NCBI RefSeq assembly: GCF_014656195.1
Contig: NZ_BNBY01000011.1
Location: 115,371 to 179,370 of the forward strand
Length of the DNA stretch: 64,000 nt
Direction: 5' to 3'
DNA from: Kitasatospora xanthocidica
GTDB taxonomy: Bacteria > Actinomycetota > Actinomycetes > Streptomycetales > Streptomycetaceae
Position 1 is the stretch's first letter; the number at the start of each line of letters is the position of its first letter. Below, one piece after another: positions 58,140-64,000 of this stretch. Made by a program: the position numbers and the translations under genes. The notes beneath the pieces were generated by a model, which saw only the letters and a program-made list of their open reading frames with translations, did no database searches and was not told the origin of the DNA.

Positions 58140-59675
58140 ATGATCCACGACGTCGCCGTCGTCGGCGCCGGTCCGAACGGGCTGATGCTGGCCTGCGAGC
58201 TGGCACTGGCCGGGATCCGTCCGGTGGTGCTGGAACGGCTGCCCGAACGCTCGCCGGCCCAGAAGGCCAACGGCCTCGTCGGCCAGGTGATCCGGTTGCT
58301 CGACCACCGGGGCCTGTACGAGCCGCTCGCCGGCCCGGGCACCCCGCGACCCGTGCCGCGCTTCGTGTTCGGCGCCTTCCCGCTGGACCTGCGACAGCTC
58401 GACGGCAACCCACTGTACGCACTGCCGGTGCCGCAGCACCGGATCGAGGAAGTCCTCGAGGAGCGCGCCCGCGGGCTCGGCATCGCCGTACGCCGCGGCT
58501 GCGAGCTCACCGGCCTCGCCCAGGACGCGACGGGAGTGACGATCGACTGCCAAGGCCCGGACGGTGACGGGCGGTTGCGCGCCCGCTACCTGGTCGGCGC
58601 CGACGGCGGACGCAGCACCGTCCGCAAGCTGGCCGGGATCGGCTTCCCCGGGGTCACCTCGCCCGACCCGGTCTCACGCATCGCGCACGTGCTGCTCCCG
58701 GAGGAGGTGCGCACCACCGACACCGGCGAGTTCCTGCTGCCCGGCTGCCCGACCCCGTTCCGACCGTTCACCCACACCCGTACCGAGCACGGCGTCTTCG
58801 TCATCGCCCCCTTCGGCCCGGACGCCACCATGGTCGCCACGTCGGAGTGGGGCGGCCCGACGCCCGCCGAGGAGAGCCCGCTCACCCTGGACGAACTGCG
58901 CGCCAGCATCCGCCGGGTGACCGGCGCCGACCTGGCGCTCACCCCGGCCCGCACGCCCGGCCCGCTCACCCCGCGCCGCCAGGTCGGCCACAACACCCGG
59001 CTCGCCGAACGCTACCGGCAGGGCCGTGTCCTGCTGGTCGGCGACGCCGCGCACGTGCACGCCGCGACCGGCGGCCCAGGCCTCAACCTCGGCCTGCAGG
59101 ACGCCGCCAACCTCGGCTGGAAGCTCGCCGCCGAACTCTCCGGATGGGCCCCGCCCGGCCTGCTGGACAGCTACCACGACGAGCGGCACCCGATCGGCGA
59201 GCGGGTCTTCATGCACTCGCAGGCCCAGATGGCGCTGATGGCCCCGGGCCCCGGGACCACGGCGGTGCGCGCCCTGTTCGGCGAACTGCTGTCGCACCCG
59301 GACAACCTCGGCCGGATCGCCGCGCTGATGGCGGGCAGCGACATCCGCTACGACACCGGCTGCCCGCACCCGCTCGCCGGACGGTTCGCGCCGGACCTCG
59401 CGCTCGGCACCGCCGCCGGGCCCGCCCGGCTCGCCGAACTCGCCCGCACCGGACGCCCCTTGCTGCTCGACCTCGGCGGCGGCAAGCACGCGGACGGCGC
59501 GGCCGGGTGGCGGGACCGGGTGGACACCGTGGTCGCCGACTGCGCCGAACCGCCCGCCGGCGCCCTGCTGCTGCGCCCGGACGGGTACGTCGCCTGGGCG
59601 TCGGAAGCCGACGACCCCGATCCGGACGGCCTCGCCGAGGCCCTGCGCACCTGGTTCGGCGACGCCCGCGGCTGA
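58140..59675 (+). CDS. FAD-dependent aromatic monooxygenase, PheA/TfdB/Rox type
   Basis: 511 residues with GAGGGGGACC upstream. GAGPNGLMLACELALAG (9-25) is the FAD fold, VGADGGRSTVRKLAGI the DG motif, and GDAAHVHAATGGPGLNLGLQD the GD motif in the extended form of phenol hydroxylase-like enzymes. A thioredoxin-like C-terminal domain (about 400-510) is present, with PLLLDLGGGK and ALLLRPDGYVAWAS. The N-terminal segment KANGLVGQVIRLLDHRGL resembles rifampicin monooxygenase and related drug-inactivating or tailoring enzymes, but that is only a likeness. Co-transcribed with the TetR gene upstream, hence probably inducible. Confidence 0.92.
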   Translation: MIHDVAVVGAGPNGLMLACELALAGIRPVVLERLPERSPAQKANGLVGQVIRLLDHRGLYEPLAGPGTPRPVPRFVFGAFPLDLRQLDGNPLYALPVPQHRIEEVLEERARGLGIAVRRGCELTGLAQDATGVTIDCQGPDGDGRLRARYLVGADGGRSTVRKLAGIGFPGVTSPDPVSRIAHVLLPEEVRTTDTGEFLLPGCPTPFRPFTHTRTEHGVFVIAPFGPDATMVATSEWGGPTPAEESPLTLDELRASIRRVTGADLALTPARTPGPLTPRRQVGHNTRLAERYRQGRVLLVGDAAHVHAATGGPGLNLGLQDAANLGWKLAAELSGWAPPGLLDSYHDERHPIGERVFMHSQAQMALMAPGPGTTAVRALFGELLSHPDNLGRIAALMAGSDIRYDTGCPHPLAGRFAPDLALGTAAGPARLAELARTGRPLLLDLGGGKHADGAAGWRDRVDTVVADCAEPPAGALLLRPDGYVAWASEADDPDPDGLAEALRTWFGDARG

Positions 59676-59729
59676 GTCGCGACCACCGCTGCGCCACGCC
59701 CGCGGCTGAGTACGCGCACGTGGTCGCGA
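59662..59729 (+). repeat. Short duplication and inverted repeat at the monooxygenase 3' end
   Basis: ACGCCCGCGGCTGAGT, spanning the stop codon (59662-59677), is repeated at 59696-59711, so the stop region has been copied 34 bases downstream. TCGCGACCAC (59677-59686) and GTGGTCGCGA (59720-59729) could pair as a 10-base stem, a possible terminator. Confidence 0.55.
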
Positions 59730-59860
59730 TGTGCACCGATGTTCACCGTCGGGGGAAACACCTGATCCGGACCTTCCGGCGCGAGTGACGCCCGGTCAAC
59801 TATGGTCGTCGCGGCCCGCCCCACCGGGGGCGGTCCTCCAACCGACGAGACGGGGAAACT

Positions 59861-60517
59861 GTGCGCATCGGAATCATCGGCACGGGCATGGTCGGGCAGA
59901 CGCTGGGGAGCAAGCTGGTCTCGCTCGGCCACCAGGTGACGCTGGGATCCCGCGAGAAGGGCAACGAGAAGGGCCTGGCCTGGGCCGCGCAGGCCGGCCC
60001 CGACGCCCAGGCCGGGACCTTCGCCGAGGCGGCCGCCTTCGGCGAGGTGGTGCTGAACGCCACCGGCGGGACGGTCGCCCTGGCCGCGCTGCGGGCGGCC
60101 GGGGCCGAGCACCTCGCGGGCAAGCTGCTGATCGACGTCTCCAACCCGCTGGTCTTCGGTCCGGAAGGCCAGGTCAGCCTCGACCCGGTGAACACCGACA
60201 GCGTCGGCGAGCGCATCCAGCGCGAGTTCCCGGAGGCCCGGGTGGTCAAGGCCCTCAACACCATCAACTGCGAGCTGATGGTGGAGCCGGGCCGGCTGTC
60301 CGGCGAGCACAACCTCTTCGTCGCCGGCGACGACGCGGCGGCCAAGGCGGAGGCCGTCGCGCTGCTCGGCGGCTTCGGCTGGCCGGCCGAGTGGATCATC
60401 GACCTCGGGGACATCTCGGCCGCCCGGGCGACGGAGATGATGATGCCGCTCTGGCTCCGGATGATGCGGCACTTCGGCGACGCCGACTTCAACTACTCGT
60501 TCCGGCGCCCCGCGTAA
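59861..60517 (+). CDS. F420-dependent oxidoreductase-like NADP-binding protein
   Basis: 218 residues from a GTG. IIGTGMVGQTLGSKLVSLG (5-23) is the Rossmann loop, SREKGNEKG follows the second strand and suits NADP 2'-phosphate binding, VLNATGG is the third strand and LIDVSNPLVFG the catalytic loop. VVKALNTINCELM is the characteristic segment of the NADPH:F420 reductase (Fno) family. Proteins of this size include both true Fno and small flavin-like reductases of unknown role. TATGGT (59801-59806) may be the -10. A hairpin follows the stop by 6 bases. Confidence 0.85.
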   Translation: MRIGIIGTGMVGQTLGSKLVSLGHQVTLGSREKGNEKGLAWAAQAGPDAQAGTFAEAAAFGEVVLNATGGTVALAALRAAGAEHLAGKLLIDVSNPLVFGPEGQVSLDPVNTDSVGERIQREFPEARVVKALNTINCELMVEPGRLSGEHNLFVAGDDAAAKAEAVALLGGFGWPAEWIIDLGDISAARATEMMMPLWLRMMRHFGDADFNYSFRRPA

Positions 60518-60522
60518 CGCAC

Positions 60523-60558
60523 CGGGCCGCCCCCTCGGTGCGCCGAGGGGGCGGCCCG
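60523..60558 (+). terminator. Hairpin terminator after the F420-oxidoreductase-like gene
   Basis: CGGGCCGCCCCCTCGG and CCGAGGGGGCGGCCCG form a perfect 16-base stem with a TGCG loop six bases after the stop codon. No T run. Confidence 0.85.
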
Positions 60559-60654
60559 CGTCCACCGCGGGTCGCACGGGGCGGCGTACGGGGACCGGGC
60601 GGACCGGGGCCCCGGGCGGCGGTGGCCGCACCGCGGTGGGGGAGAATGGACCGC

Positions 60655-61086
60655 ATGTCCCGACCTCGTTCCGAGCCCCGCGCCGCCGCGCCCCGGCTGC
60701 TGCCCTCCTCCCCCTGCCCGTGCGGCCTGCCCGCCGCCTACGGGGACTGCTGCGGCCGACTGCACCGCGGCCAGGCCGCCGCCACCACCGCCGAGTCGCT
60801 GATGCGCTCCCGGTTCAGCGCCTTCGCCGCGCAGGACGAGGCGTACCTGCTGCGCACCTGGCACCCGGACACCCGGCCCGCCGAGGTCGACTTCGACCCG
60901 GCGCTGCGCTGGACCCGGCTGGAGGTGGTCTCCACGACCGAGGGCGGCGCGTTCCACGCGGAGGGCACGGTCGCCTTCCGCGCGCACTGGACCGAGGGCA
61001 CGGAGCAGGGCGTACTCGCCGAGCACAGCCGCTTCGTGCGGTACGAGGGCGCCTGGGTGTACCTCGACGCCCTCTCGCTCGGCTGA
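60655..61086 (+). CDS. YchJ-like (UPF0225) SEC-C motif protein
   Basis: 143 residues from an ATG at 60655; another in-frame ATG at 60646 is possible but sits on top of the GGGGGAG ribosome site. CPCG (21-24) and DCCGRLHRG (31-39) supply zinc-binding cysteines of the SEC-C type. AESLMRSRFSAFAAQDEAYLLRTW is the helical signature of the YchJ family (shown by RSRFSAFA and YLLRTWH), and a cystatin/NTF2-like strand region follows (FHAEGTVAFRAHW; FVRYEGAWVYLD). The cellular role is unknown; the family is widespread and cytoplasmic. Confidence 0.9.
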   Translation: MSRPRSEPRAAAPRLLPSSPCPCGLPAAYGDCCGRLHRGQAAATTAESLMRSRFSAFAAQDEAYLLRTWHPDTRPAEVDFDPALRWTRLEVVSTTEGGAFHAEGTVAFRAHWTEGTEQGVLAEHSRFVRYEGAWVYLDALSLG

Positions 61087-61104
61087 GCCGCCCCGCCCGG
61101 GGAA

Positions 61105-62160
61105 CTACAGGTAGTCGTCCAGGCGGCCCAGGGTGAACCCGGCCGCGGTGACGTCGTTGACGACCTTGCGCAGCAGGTCCGGCATGGTCGCCTTCCAGAT
61201 GTCGGTGCCCCGGAAGTGGGTCAGGATGATGTCGCCCGGGTGCAGCTGCCGGTCGTCGTAGCGCCACTCCATGTGGTCCGGGAAGGCCTCCTCGTTCCAC
61301 AGCGGCACGGCCTGCACGCCGCAGGAGGCCGCCGCGCGCAGCGTCTCGTCGTTGTACTCGCCGTACGGCGGCCGGAACAGCCGGGGGCGGACGCCGATCT
61401 GCTGCTCCAGCTGGTCCTGCTGGTCGCAGATCTCCCGGCGCTGGGTCTCGTAGTCCAGGACCTTCAGGTTGCGGTGGTTGATCGTGTGGTTGTTGATCTC
61501 CACGCCCTGGGCGTGCATGTCGCGGAAGTAGCCGTAGTTCTCGCGGGCCAGGTAGTCGGAGACGAAGGCGCTGAACGGGATGCCCAGCTCCTCGGCCATC
61601 CTGGTGAACGCCGGGTCCTTCTCGGCGCCGTCGTCGACGGTCAGGAAGACCACCTTGTCGTCGGTCGGCACCCGGTAGACCACCGGCGGGCGGCCGTCCG
61701 CGAGCTTGACGCCCTGGACCGGGGTGAGCCGGGCCCTGGTCGCCGGGCGCGGCAGGGCCTTCAGCGGCGGGCGCTCCAGGCCCCAGCGCTGCGCGGTCTC
61801 CAGGGCGGTCCGGACGGCGGTCTCCTGGCGGGCGACCGCCTCGCTGCTGGCCTCCTCCTCCTGGCGGGCCAGACCGGGCAGCAGCGGCGGGGCCGCCGGC
61901 ACGCGGGCCGCGCCGCGGTCGGCGGCCTCGACGGGCCCGCCGGGAGCCGCGGCCGCCTTGGGGGCGGGTGCCGCGTCCGTCCTGGCCGGCTCCGTCCTGG
62001 CCGGGGCCGCCCCGGGCGCGGCGGGGCCGGCCGGACCGGCGCAGCCGGCGAGGACGGCGGAGAGGCAGACGGTGGCCAGCAGGCCGTTCCGCACACCGCC
62101 CCGACGCTTCTGACTCCCCCTCAAACCCCCATTAGTCTGACAATCTGATGGTCTGTCCAT
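61105..62160 (-). CDS. Lipoprotein polysaccharide deacetylase (NodB domain)
   Basis: 351 residues from the ATG at 62160. A basic start and hydrophobic core end in the lipobox LAGC with lipid-modified Cys40; an in-frame GTG at residue 23 would give a more standard signal length. A Pro/Ala/Thr linker (42-95) leads to the NodB domain: motif 1 TVDDGAE near 171, motif 2 HTINH near 226 (metal ligands), motif 3 RPPYGEYN, motif 4 VPLWNEEAF and motif 5 ILTHF. Such enzymes remove N-acetyl groups from peptidoglycan or chitin. The more usual FDDGP is VDDGAE here. Located outside the membrane. A 10-base tandem repeat lies upstream. Confidence 0.92.
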   Translation of the reverse strand: MDRPSDCQTNGGLRGSQKRRGGVRNGLLATVCLSAVLAGCAGPAGPAAPGAAPARTEPARTDAAPAPKAAAAPGGPVEAADRGAARVPAAPPLLPGLARQEEEASSEAVARQETAVRTALETAQRWGLERPPLKALPRPATRARLTPVQGVKLADGRPPVVYRVPTDDKVVFLTVDDGAEKDPAFTRMAEELGIPFSAFVSDYLARENYGYFRDMHAQGVEINNHTINHRNLKVLDYETQRREICDQQDQLEQQIGVRPRLFRPPYGEYNDETLRAAASCGVQAVPLWNEEAFPDHMEWRYDDRQLHPGDIILTHFRGTDIWKATMPDLLRKVVNDVTAAGFTLGRLDDYL

Positions 62161-62250
62161 AGCTGCACTGCTCCCCCGCCGTGCACCCCCTCCAATCCCC
62201 CCATCACCCGCGCGGGGCAACGGCGCGCCGGGGGCCTTGCCGTTCCTTTG

Positions 62251-62300
62251 CCGTCGGGAGCCGTCGGGAGCCGTCGGAAGCCGTCCGGAGCCGTCGGGAG
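62251..62300. repeat. Five-copy 10-bp tandem repeat in a divergent promoter gap
   Basis: CCGTCGGGAG occurs five times head to tail (two copies with one or two changes) between the divergent deacetylase and GNAT genes. The period is about one helical turn, so every copy presents the same face. Confidence 0.8.
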
Positions 62301-62347
62301 CCGTCCGCCCGGGGACCGATGACGACGGCGAGGGCTCCGAAAACCGA

Positions 62348-62376
62348 TTGCGACGGCCCGGCCGGAAGTGGATCAT
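62348..62376 (+). promoter_or_regulatory. Promoter of a leaderless GNAT gene
   Basis: TTGCGA (62348-62353) and GATCAT (62371-62376) are separated by 17 bases, and the -10 ends 6 bases before the ATG at 62383. No ribosome site is present. Confidence 0.65.
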
Positions 62377-62382
62377 GCCCGC

Positions 62383-62922
62383 ATGACCGACACCGCGCCT
62401 CGCCGTACCGACCTCTGGGCCGTCTCTCCGGCCGACGTGACCACACCCGAGGCCCTGGAGCTGCTGCGCGAGTACTACTACGACGTGGCCAACCGCTACT
62501 ACCGCCTCCACCTCGGGCGGGAGGGCACCCCGGAGGAGCTGGAGTCCGGCCTGGCCGACTCCCCCAGCGACGACCTCACCGCGCCGGACGGCCTGTTCCT
62601 GATCGGCCGCCACGACGGCACCGCCCACTCCTGCGCCGGCCTGCGGCGGCTCGACGCCACCACCGTCGAGCTGACCCGGGTCTACGTCCGCCCCGGCCTG
62701 CGCGGCACCGGCGGCGGCGCCCGGCTGCTCGCCGCCGTCGACGAGGCCGCCCGCTCCCTCGGCGCCGAGCGGATCGTCCTCGACACCCGGCTCGACCTCG
62801 TCGAGGCCCGAGCGCTCTACCTCCGCCACGGCTACCAGGAGATCCCCGCCTACAGCAACGGCCCGTACGCCCAGGTCTGGTACGGCAAGGAGCTCACCGC
62901 GCCCGCCCGCCCGGCGAGTTGA
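62383..62922 (+). CDS. GNAT family N-acetyltransferase
   Basis: 179 residues, probably from a leaderless mRNA. The acetyl-CoA site is clear: VELTRVYVRPGLRGTGGGARLL, where VRPGLRGTGGG is the Q/RxxGxG/A loop on motif A, followed by the helix LLAAVDEAARSLGAERIVLDT and motif B LVEARALYLRHGYQEI. The N-terminal half has REYYYDVANRYYRLHLGRE, as in small-molecule acetyltransferases. It ends with YAQVWYGKEL. The acceptor cannot be deduced. Divergent from the polysaccharide deacetylase gene. Confidence 0.92.
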   Translation: MTDTAPRRTDLWAVSPADVTTPEALELLREYYYDVANRYYRLHLGREGTPEELESGLADSPSDDLTAPDGLFLIGRHDGTAHSCAGLRRLDATTVELTRVYVRPGLRGTGGGARLLAAVDEAARSLGAERIVLDTRLDLVEARALYLRHGYQEIPAYSNGPYAQVWYGKELTAPARPAS

Positions 62923-62995
62923 GCGGCAGCGACGACCCGGCGGCCCTGGACGTGATCGCCGCGACGGTCCGGGTCTGCACCGCGTCGGAGTAGGG

Positions 62996-63916
62996 CTACT
63001 GGCCGTCCGTCAGGGCGGCCTCCAGCTCGGCCGCCGAGGGCGGGTTGGCGCCCGGGCGGGAGACGGTCAGGGCGGCGGCCGTCACCGCGTGGGAGAGGCA
63101 GGTCGTGAGGTCGGCGGCGGTCGCGCGGGTGTGCAGGAGGGCGGCCATGAAGGAGTCCCCGGCGCCCACGGTGTCCGCCACCGCGACCGGGACGGCCGCC
63201 GCCCCGACCCGCTCACCCTCCGCGCTGCGGGCGAACGCGCCCCCGGCGCCGAGGGTCACCGCGACCACGGCGGGGCCGAGGGCCAGCCAGCGCTCGGCGA
63301 CCGCGTCCGGGCGCTCGCCCGGGTACAGCCAGGCCAGGTCCTCGTCGCTCGCCTTGACCAGGTCGCTCAGGGCCACGCAGCGCTCGACCCGCCGGACGGC
63401 CTCGGCCCGCTCCCCCATCAGCGCGGGGCGCACATTGGGGTCGTAGCTGATCTCCGCCCGATCGCGCCACCGCTCCACCAGCGCCAGCACCGCCGCGGCG
63501 CCCGGCTGGGTGACCGCGCCGATCGAGCCGATGTGGACCGCGGTGGGCGCCTCCGCGAGCTCGGCCGCCGCCACTGCGGTGAACGGCAGCGTCCAGCCGA
63601 TGTCGAAGGCGTACTCGGCCCGCCCGTGCCCGTCCAGCCGGACCACGGCCGTGGGCGTCCGCTCGACCTCGGCGGCCCGTACCCGCACGCCCGCCGACTC
63701 CAGGTGCGCCCGGATCAGCCGGCCGTCGGCGTCCGGTCCGAGCTCGGTGAGCAGCGTGGCCCGGCGGCCCAGCCTGGCCAGGCCGTACGCGACGTTCGCG
63801 GGGCTGCCACCGGGGTGCACCCGGTCCGGGGCGCCATCCGTACGGACGATGTCGGCCACGCACTCGCCGATCACCAGTACGTGCGAAGCTGGGCTGGTCA
63901 CGGCGGCTCCTGGCAT
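62996..63916 (-). CDS. PfkB-family sugar kinase (fructokinase/ribokinase-like)
   Basis: 306 residues. GECVADIVR opens the fold, GGSPANVAYGLARLG (36-50) is PfkB signature 1, and DTVGAGDSFMAALL near 248-261 is signature 2 with catalytic base Asp254; GAGD forms the anion hole. SYDPNVRPALM lines the substrate/ATP cleft. The closest familiar type is a fructokinase or 2-keto-3-deoxygluconate-like kinase, but sugar choice cannot be read. Cytoplasmic. No sugar transporter is adjacent in the window. The remaining 84 bases to the right edge show no feature. Confidence 0.92.
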   Translation of the reverse strand: MPGAAVTSPASHVLVIGECVADIVRTDGAPDRVHPGGSPANVAYGLARLGRRATLLTELGPDADGRLIRAHLESAGVRVRAAEVERTPTAVVRLDGHGRAEYAFDIGWTLPFTAVAAAELAEAPTAVHIGSIGAVTQPGAAAVLALVERWRDRAEISYDPNVRPALMGERAEAVRRVERCVALSDLVKASDEDLAWLYPGERPDAVAERWLALGPAVVAVTLGAGGAFARSAEGERVGAAAVPVAVADTVGAGDSFMAALLHTRATAADLTTCLSHAVTAAALTVSRPGANPPSAAELEAALTDGQ

Positions 63917-64000
63917 CCGGTGGGGCGTCGGCTGGGCCGCCAGCCTACGGGGTGCGTCCGGGTGGGGCGCCAGGGCATGGAAGTACGGCCGCCGGACCTG

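Noticed and set aside
1..64000. tRNA, rRNA, insertion sequences, integrase or prophage genes
   Set aside because: No cloverleaf, transposase (DDE), recombinase or phage motif was found on either strand, and codon bias is uniform across the window.

Overview
The window is chromosomal DNA of a high-GC actinomycete, most probably Streptomycetaceae (Streptomyces or Kitasatospora). This rests on the very high GC, the strong third-position GC bias of every real gene, a mycothiol S-conjugate amidase (Mca), an actinobacterial cytochrome b (PDWY motif), a Pls/PosA-type synthetase, a DmdR/IdeR-type iron box and many genes that start 6-7 nt after a TANNNT -10 box (leaderless). I see no tRNA, rRNA, CRISPR array, integrase, transposase or phage gene. 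About 50 protein genes are supported.

Layout. 1-7.2 kb: the end of an FtsX-type permease divergent from its likely ATPase, a Tat-exported bicovalent FAD oxidase and a secreted tripeptidyl-aminopeptidase-like hydrolase. 7.4-16 kb: compact regulator/target units (two TetR, one MarR) with visible palindromic operators, a FAD monooxygenase, a Nudix hydrolase, a methyltransferase and an NmrA-like reductase. 16.4-25.3 kb: the most distinctive locus. It holds a 1322-aa Pls/PosA-family single-module NRPS (A-T plus three pairs of membrane helices and terminal beta-helix-like domains), coupled to an M1 aminopeptidase, followed by a beta-lactamase-fold serine hydrolase and an OlsB-like/OlsA-like acyltransferase pair. 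25.4-35.1 kb: two TetR/MFS divergent units, a prolyl aminopeptidase, a DUF218 membrane protein, a secreted PHB-depolymerase-like esterase with Fn3, and Mca. 35.2-46.6 kb: a DUF6445 oxygenase-like protein, a decayed DNA-glycosylase gene, MurQ, a TetR/quinone oxidoreductase pair, a secreted guanyl RNase, a MerR-HEAT fusion in an operon with a HEAT protein, and a TetR/isochorismatase/MFS unit. 46.6-54.3 kb: glutamate synthase small subunit, a two-component system interrupted by a 15-bp repeat array, and an iron operon in which EfeU and EfeO are one polypeptide, followed by EfeB under an iron box. 54.5-64 kb: an orphan QcrB behind a 27-codon coupled leader ORF, a TetR/Rox-like monooxygenase pair, an F420-oxidoreductase-like protein, a YchJ-like protein, a lipoprotein polysaccharide deacetylase, a GNAT and a PfkB sugar kinase.

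Recurring themes are local one-component regulation (at least seven regulators with a palindrome in the intergenic gap) and short tandem repeats, both between genes and as low-complexity linkers inside otherwise conserved proteins. Functions are assigned by reading motifs; no database search was possible.
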